Positions 40,658 through 48,227 of a stretch of DNA of 64,000 nucleotides are shown piece after piece (position 1 is the first letter of the stretch; every line of letters begins with the position of its first letter). The DNA comes from Billgrantia lactosivorans (GTDB taxonomy: Bacteria > Pseudomonadota > Gammaproteobacteria > Pseudomonadales > Halomonadaceae), in NCBI RefSeq assembly GCF_003254665.1, contig NZ_QHGY01000004.1:248001-312000 (forward strand). The letters run 5' to 3'. The position numbers and the translations under genes are program-made. The notes under the pieces were generated by a model. That model searched no databases, was not told where the DNA came from, and saw only the letters and a list, made by a program, of their open reading frames with translations.

Positions 40658-41953
40658 ATGCTGGCCATGCTGCAACCGGTCCGATCGATACTCTGGAGCG
40701 TCGCCCTGCTGCTGCTCGGCAACGGCCTGATCAACACCCTGCTGACCCTGCGCGGGACCGACGAGGGCTTTTCGTCGACGATGGTGGGCGTGATCATGTC
40801 CGCCTATTTCGTCGGCTTCACCTGCGGCACCTGGGTCAGCGGCCGGCTGATCCGCCGGGTCGGGCACATTCGCACCTTCGCCTTCTGTGCCGCGCTGTGC
40901 GCTTCCGGCGCGCTGCTGCACATCATCTTCGTCGATGCCTGGGTGTGGATCGTGCTGCGCTTCTTCTACGGCCTGGCCTTCGTCACCCTGATGACGGTGA
41001 TCGAGAGCTGGCTCAACGGCCAGGCGGCGAGCCACGAGCGCGGGCGCATCTTCGCCACCTACATGCTGGTCAATCTGGGGGCGATCGCCGCGGCCCAGCA
41101 GATCCTGCGCCTGGATACGCCCGACGGTTTCCTGCTCTTCGCCGTCACCGCGATCCTGATCAGCTGGGCGCTGCTGCCGATCACCATGACCCGGCGCCAG
41201 CAGCCGACGGTGCCCGAGAATGCCAGGAGCAGTCTCAAGGCGCTGCTCGGCTTCGCCCCGCTGTGCGTCGCCGCTTCGGTGCTGTCGGGCCTGGCCATGG
41301 GCGCGTTCTGGGGCATGGCACCGCTCTATGCCCGCCAGCTCGGCTGGAGCGCCGGCGACGTGGGGATGCTGATGAGCATCACCATTCTCGGCGGCGCGCT
41401 GCTGCAGCTGCCCATCGGGCGCTTCTCCGACAAGCACGATCGGTCGCGGGTGATGACCTGGGTGGTGATCGTCGCCGCGGCACTCGCCGTGCTGATGCCC
41501 TTGGCGCCCAACCAGACGACGCTGATGGGGCTGTTCTTCCTGTGGGGCGGTTTCTCCTTCGCCATCTACCCGCTGGCGGTGGCCCAACTGATCGACCAGC
41601 TGCATCCCGAGGAGGTGGTCTCGGCCTCGGCGGACATGCTGGTAACCCAGGGGGCGGGCAGCGCGCTGGCCCCGATACTCGCCGGGGTGCTGATGGGCGC
41701 GCTCGGCCCCCAGGCGCTGCCGCTCTACATCGCCGCGGTGCTGGCCCTGCTCGGTGCCTATGCCCTCTATCGCCGGCGCCATGTCTCCGACCTGGTTCAC
41801 GGCAACGCCCACTTCGAGCCGCTGACCCAGACCAGCCCGCTGTCGCTGGAGATGATCTTCGACGACAGCCAGCCCGACCTGTTCGACGACCCCAGCTTCT
41901 ACGAGGAGCAGGAACGCCACCGCCTCGTCGAGGCCTTCCAGCAGCGCGAATAG
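40658..41953 (+). CDS. MFS transporter, YcaD-like
   Basis: Inner-membrane carrier with 12 predicted helices, 431 residues. The MFS inter-helix signature is seen in GLRR-type GTWVSGRLIRRVGHIRTFAF and in LPIGRFSDKHDRSRVMTW. Residues 385-431 form a soluble acidic tail ending EEQERHRLVEAFQQRE. Start at 40658 has AAGGAG seven bases upstream. It lies 134 bases after glgB on the same strand and converges on the HAD gene. Resembles the YcaD subgroup, whose substrate is not known. Confidence 0.85.
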   Translation: MLAMLQPVRSILWSVALLLLGNGLINTLLTLRGTDEGFSSTMVGVIMSAYFVGFTCGTWVSGRLIRRVGHIRTFAFCAALCASGALLHIIFVDAWVWIVLRFFYGLAFVTLMTVIESWLNGQAASHERGRIFATYMLVNLGAIAAAQQILRLDTPDGFLLFAVTAILISWALLPITMTRRQQPTVPENARSSLKALLGFAPLCVAASVLSGLAMGAFWGMAPLYARQLGWSAGDVGMLMSITILGGALLQLPIGRFSDKHDRSRVMTWVVIVAAALAVLMPLAPNQTTLMGLFFLWGGFSFAIYPLAVAQLIDQLHPEEVVSASADMLVTQGAGSALAPILAGVLMGALGPQALPLYIAAVLALLGAYALYRRRHVSDLVHGNAHFEPLTQTSPLSLEMIFDDSQPDLFDDPSFYEEQERHRLVEAFQQRE

Positions 41954-41979
41954 GCTCGCCGCGGCGACGCGACCTCGAA

Positions 41980-42663
41980 CTAGCCCAACCGCTCCGCCAG
42001 CGCGTCCAGGTCGGTGACGGTCAGGTCCGGCTCGACGCCCCAGGGGTCGAAGGGAGCGTCGAGGCTGCGCCGCACCCAGGCGGCGTGCAGCCCGGCATGC
42101 CGGGCGCCGATCACGTCGAAGGGGTTGCTCGAAATCAGCCAGGTATCGCCGGGGGCGACGTCCAGGCGGTGGCGCAGGTGAGCGTAGACGGCGGGGTCGG
42201 GCTTGAAGCGCTTGACCTCGTCGACGCTGATCACGCTCTCGAACCGCGCCAGGAGGCCGGCCTGCCCGAGCAGGCCGCTGACCGCATCATGGGTGCCGTT
42301 GGAGAAGGCCACGCAGCGCATGCCGGTGGCGGCCAGCCGTTGCAGCGCGGCGGCGGCCTCGGGAAAGGCCGGCAGGCGGGCATAGACCGCCATCAGGTGG
42401 TCCTTGTCGACATCGGACAGCTGGGTCTGCAGGGCGCGGTCGGTGAAGTCCAGCGACTCGCGGGTGCACTGATCGAAGGGCACGTAGGCGCCCATCAGGC
42501 CGCGGCGAAAGCTGTACTCCAGCTGCTTGTCGCGCCAGCGCCGCGAGAACTCGGCGGCCAGCTCCGCGCGGCCGCCCTTGCCGAGCCGCTCCTCGAGCTC
42601 GGTGACCACGCCATGGGTATCGATCAGGGTGCCATAGACATCGAAGGCAAGAACCGTTGCCAT
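41980..42663 (-). CDS. Haloacid dehalogenase type II-like HAD hydrolase
   Basis: Cytoplasmic HAD enzyme of 227 residues. Motif I is LAFDVYGTLIDTHG (nucleophile Asp8), motif II is FSNGTHDAV, motif III includes VKRFKPDPAVYAHL with its lysine, and motif IV is SSNPFDVIGARHAGLHAAWV. This is the L-2-haloacid dehalogenase (type II) pattern; many such proteins in catabolic clusters are really phosphatases or have unknown substrates. Start at 42663 follows GAGGAG. It is the last gene of the minus-strand eutB-eutC run, 68 bases after eutC. Confidence 0.85.
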   Translation of the reverse strand: MATVLAFDVYGTLIDTHGVVTELEERLGKGGRAELAAEFSRRWRDKQLEYSFRRGLMGAYVPFDQCTRESLDFTDRALQTQLSDVDKDHLMAVYARLPAFPEAAAALQRLAATGMRCVAFSNGTHDAVSGLLGQAGLLARFESVISVDEVKRFKPDPAVYAHLRHRLDVAPGDTWLISSNPFDVIGARHAGLHAAWVRRSLDAPFDPWGVEPDLTVTDLDALAERLG

Positions 42664-42731
42664 CTGCTGCGCTCCTCGTTGCGTTGTCATCGGTGCAGGA
42701 TGGGGGCGGCCGGTTACCGGCTCAAGCCGGC

Positions 42732-43685
42732 TCATCCGGCGGCCAGTCGCGACAGGGCGAAGCTGGCGATGGCGGTGTCCTGCACCCCGGTACCGGTCAG
42801 GTCGCACACGGTGATGGCGGCATCCGACACCCTCAGGCGCTCGCCCCGCTCGATCACCCGGCCCAGCTCATGCACCTTGAACGGTGGCTCGCGCCCCTCG
42901 CCGGCAAAGACCTTGAGTTCGCCATTGTGCTCGCTCTGGGCACGGCTGTCGCAGACGAAGGCGTCGGCCCGGGTCAGCACCGACTCGTCGAGCTCGCGCT
43001 TGTCGGGACTGTCCGACCCCATGGCGGTGACGTGCACGCCCTCGGGCAGGTCGCTGGCCTGCAGCAGCGGCTCGCGCGACGGCGTCGCCGTCACGACGAT
43101 GTCGGCCTGGGCGCAGGCGCCATGCGCGCTGTCGCGCACGGTGACGGTCAGCCCCTGGCTGCGCATGCGTTCGGCGTAGGCCTCGGCGCTCTCGCGGCGG
43201 CGCGCCCAGACGTCGATCGTGTCGATGTTGCGCACCAGGCGCAGCGCCTCGACCTGCCGCCGCGCCTGCTCACCGGCGCCGATCACCCCGACCCGCCGGC
43301 TGTCCTCGCGCGACAGGTGCTTGGCCGCGATCGCCCCGGCCACGGCGGTGCGCACCATGGTCAGGTAGCCTTCGTCGAACAGCACCGCCTCGACGAGCCC
43401 GGTTTCGGCGGAGAACAGTATCATCAGCCCGCTCAGGCTCGGCAGGCCGCGCCCGGGGTTGTCGAAGGCGCCGCTGCTGACCTTGATGGCGAAGCGCTCC
43501 CAGCCCTGGATGTGGGCGGTCTTGACGTCGACCTCGCTGCCGAACTCCTCCATCGCCATCGACAGGATCGGCGGCTGCACCACCTCACCGCGTCCCAGGG
43601 CGGCGAAGCCCGCCTCGACCTGGCGCAGCGCCTCGTCGTCGATACCCACCACCGCCTCGATCTCGTCGCGTTGATAGAGCTTCAT
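42732..43685 (-). CDS. eutC: Ectoine-utilisation EutC, ornithine cyclodeaminase-like
   Basis: NAD-dependent enzyme of the ornithine cyclodeaminase/mu-crystallin family, 317 residues. The nucleotide-binding loop VGVIGAGEQARRQVEALR is near 139-156, with TMVRTAVAGAIAAKHLSRED before it and AMGSDSPDKREL after. EutC has been linked to hydroxyectoine breakdown together with EutB, the adjacent gene. Start at 43685 chosen because AAGGAGGAG lies just upstream; a longer frame would translate through that site. True ornithine cyclodeaminase is the alternative, but the context favours EutC. Confidence 0.85.
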   Translation of the reverse strand: MKLYQRDEIEAVVGIDDEALRQVEAGFAALGRGEVVQPPILSMAMEEFGSEVDVKTAHIQGWERFAIKVSSGAFDNPGRGLPSLSGLMILFSAETGLVEAVLFDEGYLTMVRTAVAGAIAAKHLSREDSRRVGVIGAGEQARRQVEALRLVRNIDTIDVWARRRESAEAYAERMRSQGLTVTVRDSAHGACAQADIVVTATPSREPLLQASDLPEGVHVTAMGSDSPDKRELDESVLTRADAFVCDSRAQSEHNGELKVFAGEGREPPFKVHELGRVIERGERLRVSDAAITVCDLTGTGVQDTAIASFALSRLAAG

Positions 43686-43712
43686 CTCTCCTCCTTGGTT
43701 ACGCACCTTGAC

Positions 43713-44711
43713 TCAACGGTCGGCCAGCCGGCGTGCGCGATCCCAGGTCTCCAACGCCACGCCGTTGCCGGAGAGGATCAGCGCCACCCGCTGGCCGCGC
43801 ACCTCGATGCCGTGCTCGGCCAGGGCGGCCAGCCCCACCGCGGCGGCACCCTCCACCAGCAGCTTCTCGTGCTCGAGGAGGTCGACCATGGCACGGGCGA
43901 TGGCGACTTCCGAGACCTGGTAGTGGTCGTCCATCACCTCGCGCACCAGGCCGAAGGTGCAGCGATTGTCGAGGCCGATGCCGCCACCCAGCGAGTCGGC
44001 CAGGCTCTCGACCTCCTCCACCGCCACGGGCCGTCCCGCCTGCAGGCTCTGCCACATGGCCGCGCCCTGCGAGAGGCTGACACCGGTAAGGCGGGGCTCG
44101 GGGCGAATGGCCTTCACCGCCGCGCCGATACCGCCCAGCAGCCCCCCGCCGGAGAGCCCGACGATGACCCGGTCGAGATCCGGCGCGTCCTCCATCAGCT
44201 CCAGGCCGATGGTGCCCTGCCCGGCCGCGATCAGCGGGTCGTCGAAGGGCGGAATCAGCGTCATGCCACGCTCGCGCACCAACCGCTCGACCTCGCCGAA
44301 GGCCGCGTCCTGGCTCTCGCCCACGCGTCTGACCTCGGCGCCCAGCGCCTCGATGGCGGCCACCTTGTTGGCCGGCACCAGGCGTGACAGGCAGACCGTC
44401 GCCGGCACGCCGAGCCGGGCCGCGGCGTAGGCCACTGCGCGCCCATGGTTGCCGGTGGAGGCCGTGGTCACGCCGGCGGCCAGCGCGTCGCGCCCGTGGC
44501 GCTCGATCAGCGCGGCGATCATGTTGGTGGCGCCGCGCAGCTTGAAGGCGCCGGTCGGCTGCTGGGTTTCCAGCTTGAGCAGGATCTCGGCATCGAAACG
44601 CTCGGAGAGCGCATGGGAGCGGACCAGCGAGGTCCGTACCGCCTGGCCGGCGATGCGACGACGCGCTTGGTACACGGAAGCGAGGGAAACGCCGTGCTGG
44701 GGTTGCGACAT
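43713..44711 (-). CDS. eutB: Hydroxyectoine-utilisation dehydratase EutB
   Basis: PLP fold-type II enzyme of the serine/threonine dehydratase family, 332 residues. PLP lysine is Lys57 in PTGAFKLRGA; STGNHGRAVAYAA is the phosphate-helix/asparagine loop, GLSGGGLLGGI the PLP phosphate cradle, and ILSGNGVALETW the C-terminal cap. EutB is thought to dehydrate the hydroxyectoine-derived intermediate before EutC. It is 27 bases upstream of eutC and is separated from doeD by a terminator, so it has its own promoter or read-through supply. Confidence 0.87.
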   Translation of the reverse strand: MSQPQHGVSLASVYQARRRIAGQAVRTSLVRSHALSERFDAEILLKLETQQPTGAFKLRGATNMIAALIERHGRDALAAGVTTASTGNHGRAVAYAAARLGVPATVCLSRLVPANKVAAIEALGAEVRRVGESQDAAFGEVERLVRERGMTLIPPFDDPLIAAGQGTIGLELMEDAPDLDRVIVGLSGGGLLGGIGAAVKAIRPEPRLTGVSLSQGAAMWQSLQAGRPVAVEEVESLADSLGGGIGLDNRCTFGLVREVMDDHYQVSEVAIARAMVDLLEHEKLLVEGAAAVGLAALAEHGIEVRGQRVALILSGNGVALETWDRARRLADR

Positions 44712-44786
44712 GGCGATGCAGACTCAGCGGCTAGTGGCAGGGAAAAGGTGTTTCCAGACTAGAAAAGGTTGCCGGCAAGGGCCAAG

Positions 44787-44816
44787 AAAAAGGCCGCGGG
44801 TTCGATCCCCGCGGCC
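44787..44816 (-). terminator. Rho-independent terminator after doeD
   Basis: A perfect nine-base stem (44792-44800 with 44808-44816) closes a seven-base loop and is followed on the minus strand by T5 (44791-44787). It lies 22 bases after the doeD stop, so it ends doeD transcripts. The loop and inner stem read GGGTTCGATCCC, like a tRNA T-arm, on the + strand. Confidence 0.85.
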
Positions 44817-44838
44817 ATTGGGTTCAGCTCAGGCGCGT

Positions 44839-46263
44839 TCAGCTGACCGACATGGAGGCCTTGATCACGCCCTCACGGACCAGCTGGTCGGTGACCTTGT
44901 TCACCGCGCGCTCGGCGCGGGCGACGATCTCGTCGACCTCGGCGCGGGTGGCGATCAGCGGCGGCGCGAAGCCGAGGATGTCGCCCTGGGGCATGGCGCG
45001 GGCGATCAGGTCCTCGTCCAGTGCCGCCGCGGCGATGCGCGCGCCGACCTTGTGCGCGGCGTCGAAGTGCTTGCGCCTGGCCGGGTCGACGGAGAACTCC
45101 AGCGCCGCCAGCATGCCCACGCCGCGCACGTTGCCGACGATGGGGTGGTCGCCGAAGGCGGCCTGCATCTGCTGCTGCAGGTAAGCACCGGTCTCGGCGG
45201 CATTCTGCGTCAGCCCCTCGCGCTCGATGATCGCCAGGTTGGCCAGCGCCGCGGCGCAGCCCAGGGCGTGGCCGGAGTAGGTCCAGCCGTGGCCGATGGG
45301 GCCGTACTGGCCGGTGCCCTGCTCCAGCACGTTCCACACGCGTTCGCCGACGATCACGCCGGAGAGCGGCTGGTAGGCGCTGGTCAGGCCCTTGGCGACG
45401 GTGATCAGGTCGGGCTTGATGCCGTAGAAGTGGCTGCCGAAGTCGGCGCCGATGCGACCGAAGCCGCACACCACTTCGTCGGCGATCAGCAGCACGTCGT
45501 ACTTGGCCAGCACGACCTGGATCGCTTCCCAGTAGCCTTCCGGCGGCGGCACGATGCCGCCGGTGCCGAGCACCGGCTCGCCGATGAAGGCGGCCACGGT
45601 GTCGGGGCCTTCGGCCAGGATCATCTCCTCCAGTTTCTTCGCGCAGTACTGCGAGAACTCGCGCTCGCTCATGCCTTCCTGTTCGGCGGCGCGGTGGTAG
45701 TAGTACGGCGCCTCGGTGTGCAGGATGCCGGCCAGCGGCAGGTCGAACTGGTCGTGGAATGCCTTGAGGCCGGTCAGCGAGCCGGTGGCAAGCCCCGAGC
45801 CGTGATAGCCGCGCTGGCGCGAGATCACCTTCTTCTTCTGCGGGCGACCGAGCACGTTGTTGTAGTAGCGCACGATCTTGAGCTGGGTCTCGTTGGCGTC
45901 AGAGCCGCCGAGGCCGTAGTAGACCTTGGACATGCCGGGGCCGGCGAGCTCGATGATCTTCTCGGAGAGCGCGATCTGCGGCTCGTTGGAGTGGCCCACG
46001 TAGGTGTGGTAGTAGGAGAGCTCCAGCGCCTGCTGGTAGATCGCCTCGGCCACCTCGGTGCGGCCGTAGCCGATGTTGACGCAGTACAGCCCGGCGAAGC
46101 CGTCGATGAACTCGCGGCCGTCCTTGTCGACGATGTGAATGCCCTTGCCGCCGGTGATCACCCGGCCCGGCGCGTCGCCGTGGGCGAAGTCGCGCAGGTG
46201 GGTGGAGGCGTGGAAGGTGACCTTGCGGTCGCGCTCGATCAGATCGCGGTGCTGCTGGCTCAT
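44839..46263 (-). CDS. doeD: Diaminobutyrate transaminase of ectoine catabolism, DoeD
   Basis: Class III PLP aminotransferase, 474 residues. In the doe pathway it converts L-2,4-diaminobutyrate to aspartate-semialdehyde. PLP lysine is Lys291 in LITVAKGLTSAY, the pyridine-N aspartate is in LIADEVVCGFGR (Asp262), and YYGLGGSDANETQLKIVRYY is the phosphate-binding region. The 283-base gap to doeC suggests its own control region, which includes a 9-base inverted repeat. Ectoine biosynthetic EctB is a relative, but length, sequence type and neighbours indicate DoeD. Confidence 0.9.
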   Translation of the reverse strand: MSQQHRDLIERDRKVTFHASTHLRDFAHGDAPGRVITGGKGIHIVDKDGREFIDGFAGLYCVNIGYGRTEVAEAIYQQALELSYYHTYVGHSNEPQIALSEKIIELAGPGMSKVYYGLGGSDANETQLKIVRYYNNVLGRPQKKKVISRQRGYHGSGLATGSLTGLKAFHDQFDLPLAGILHTEAPYYYHRAAEQEGMSEREFSQYCAKKLEEMILAEGPDTVAAFIGEPVLGTGGIVPPPEGYWEAIQVVLAKYDVLLIADEVVCGFGRIGADFGSHFYGIKPDLITVAKGLTSAYQPLSGVIVGERVWNVLEQGTGQYGPIGHGWTYSGHALGCAAALANLAIIEREGLTQNAAETGAYLQQQMQAAFGDHPIVGNVRGVGMLAALEFSVDPARRKHFDAAHKVGARIAAAALDEDLIARAMPQGDILGFAPPLIATRAEVDEIVARAERAVNKVTDQLVREGVIKASMSVS

Positions 46264-46400
46264 TGTGTTCTCTCTTCTCTTCAGGTCCCCGCCTCGGCGG
46301 GGAGATGTTCAATTCGTTATGACGCCGATGGCCTGGCGCCAGGGCAAACCATCAAGCGATATCTACCCAAGGGCGCTGGCGCAAGTGCAGCGGCGCGCGG

Positions 46401-46422
46401 CGATCGACAGGGATGTCGATCG
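46401..46422. repeat. Perfect inverted repeat in the doeC-doeD gap
   Basis: CGATCGACA (46401-46409) and TGTCGATCG (46414-46422) form a perfect nine-base inverted repeat over a GGGA centre, about 138 bases upstream of doeD. It could be an operator for doeD or an RNA hairpin. A second hairpin (CCCCGCC/GGCGGGG) lies near 46,287-46,303 in the doeD leader. No T-tract follows either. Nothing else in the 46,264-46,546 gap is recognisable. Confidence 0.45.
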
Positions 46423-46546
46423 AGGACGTGCGCGTCTGCGACCGGCACGAGGGACCTTGTTCCGGTCCGACGCGCAAGCCGCACGCAGCGTCAGGGTTTC
46501 GCCCTTGGGCATCGCGAGATGGGATGCGCTGGCGTTTCCTGTCGCT

Positions 46547-48040
46547 TCAGCTCCCCGATACGGAGCCCAAGGCACCCAGGCAGTAATACTTGGTCTCGAG
46601 ATACTCGTCGATCCCGGTGATGCCGCCCTCGCGACCCAACCCCGACTGCTTGACGCCGCCGAAGGGCACGGGCGGGCCGGTCATCTTCACCGAGTTGACG
46701 CTGACCATGCCGTACTCCAGCGCCCGCAGCAGCTTCCAGATGCGGCGGATGTCGTGGGTGTAGACATAGGCCGCCAGGCCGTACTCGGTGTCGTTGGCCA
46801 TCTCGATCACCTCGTCGTCGTCGCGGTAGGCGGTCACGCCGGCCACCGGGGCGAAGTTCTCCTCGCGCCATACCTTCATCTGCGGCGTCACGCCGGTGAG
46901 CAGCACGGGCATGAAGAAGTTGTCGCCCGGTGCCCGGGTCTGGTCGCCGGCCACCAGCGTCGCGCCGCGGGAGATGGCGTCGTCGACGATGGCCGCCGCC
47001 TTGTCCACCGCCTGGCGATGGATCAACGGCCCCAGGTCGACCTCGCTCTCCATGCCGTTGCCCACGGTCAGCGCCGCCATGCGCTCGGAGAAGTGCGCGA
47101 CGAACTCGTCGTGGATCGACTCGTGCACCAGGATGCGGTTGGCCGCCAGGCAGTCCTGGCCGGCGGTCTGGAACTTGGCCGCCACCGCGGCGAAGGCCGC
47201 CTCCTTGGGGTCCATGTCGGGACCGACGATGAACGGCGCGTTGCCGCCCAGCTCCAGCGAGACACGCTTCACCGTCTGCGCGCTCTGCTCGAGCAGCAGC
47301 CGGCCGACCCGGGTGGAGCCGGTGAAGGATAGCGCCTTGACCCGCTCCTCGGCACACAGAATTTTCGAGACCTCGGCGGGCTCGCCCAGCACCACGTTGA
47401 ACACGCCCGCCGGAATCCCGGCGCGCTCGGCCAGCTCGGCCAGCGCCAGCGCCGAGAACGGCGTCTCGCCGGCCGGCTTGACCACCACCGTGCAGCCGGC
47501 GGCCATGGCGGCGGCGGCCTTGCGCGTGATCATCGCCAGCGGGAAGTTCCACGGCGTGATCAGCGCGGCGATGCCCACCGGCTCCTTGAGCGTGCCCAGC
47601 GCGGCGTTGGGGATGTGGCTGGGGATGGTCTCGCCGAAGGTGCGCTTGCCCTCCTCGGCGAACCAGCGCACGAAGCTGGCGCCGTACTCCACCTCGCCGC
47701 GGGCGTCGGGCAGCGGCTTGCCCTGCTCCAGGGTCATGATGGTGGCGAGGTCCTCGCGATGGGCCTGCAGCAGGTCGTGCCAGGCCAGCAGGCGCTCGGC
47801 GCGCTCGTCGGCGCGCAGCGCCCGCCAGTGGGCGAAGGCCGCGTCGGCAGCGTCCACCGCCTCGCGGATCTGGTGCGCCTCGAGCCAGGGAATGTGGCCG
47901 ATGGCCTCGCCGGTGGCAGGGTCGATCACCGTCTCTTCACGGCCGCCTTCGCCATGGGTCCACTTGCCGTTCACGTAGGCGTGTTCGCGGAACAGGCGTG
48001 GATCGTCGAGCTGAGCGGTCAGCGTCTTGGACAGTTTCAT
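46547..48040 (-). CDS. doeC: Aspartate-semialdehyde dehydrogenase of ectoine catabolism, DoeC
   Basis: NAD(P)-dependent aldehyde dehydrogenase of 497 residues, oxidising aspartate-semialdehyde to aspartate in the last ectoine-degradation step. Catalytic Cys297 is in FQTAGQDCLAANRI, general base Glu263 in VSLELGGNAPF, and the coenzyme motif FTGSTRVGR starts at 239. Succinate-semialdehyde dehydrogenase (GabD-like) is the sequence alternative; the doe neighbours decide. Start at 48040 follows GGGGAGGT. It lies 283 bases upstream of doeD. Confidence 0.9.
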   Translation of the reverse strand: MKLSKTLTAQLDDPRLFREHAYVNGKWTHGEGGREETVIDPATGEAIGHIPWLEAHQIREAVDAADAAFAHWRALRADERAERLLAWHDLLQAHREDLATIMTLEQGKPLPDARGEVEYGASFVRWFAEEGKRTFGETIPSHIPNAALGTLKEPVGIAALITPWNFPLAMITRKAAAAMAAGCTVVVKPAGETPFSALALAELAERAGIPAGVFNVVLGEPAEVSKILCAEERVKALSFTGSTRVGRLLLEQSAQTVKRVSLELGGNAPFIVGPDMDPKEAAFAAVAAKFQTAGQDCLAANRILVHESIHDEFVAHFSERMAALTVGNGMESEVDLGPLIHRQAVDKAAAIVDDAISRGATLVAGDQTRAPGDNFFMPVLLTGVTPQMKVWREENFAPVAGVTAYRDDDEVIEMANDTEYGLAAYVYTHDIRRIWKLLRALEYGMVSVNSVKMTGPPVPFGGVKQSGLGREGGITGIDEYLETKYYCLGALGSVSGS

Positions 48041-48095
48041 GGGCACCTCCCCTGACATCGGCTCGCTTGCTGGGCCGACTGTGGCAAAAACGAGG

Positions 48096-48114
48096 GAGCA
48101 GCCGGTGGCTGCTC
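48096..48114 (-). terminator. Hairpin between decarboxylase gene and doeC, weak terminator or attenuator
   Basis: GAGCAGCC and GGCTGCTC (48096-48103, 48107-48114) form a perfect eight-base stem with a three-base loop. On the minus strand it is followed after five bases by T5. It lies 114 bases after the decarboxylase stop and 55 before doeC, so it may end the cassette transcript or attenuate doeC. Two T8/T7 tracts (+ strand) lie in the same gap near 48,179 and 48,207. Confidence 0.45.
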
Positions 48115-48227
48115 GATGCGTACAGGGTAAGGGCAAAGCCGGGACGGGACTTTTCGTTAGCCCGCGAGACGAATGCGCTTTTTTTTGTCCTCCATGGCTA
48201 AGTTGCGTTTTTTTCTGTGCCAGGCGC

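Noticed and set aside
44792..44816. tRNA gene or fragment
   Set aside because: Only the T-arm shape is present; no acceptor, D or anticodon arms fit on either strand. The hairpin followed by T5 on the minus strand is better explained as a terminator.
46363..46575. Possible 70-residue gene between doeC and doeD
   Set aside because: It overlaps the doeC end, lacks a ribosome site and looks like random GC-rich coding.
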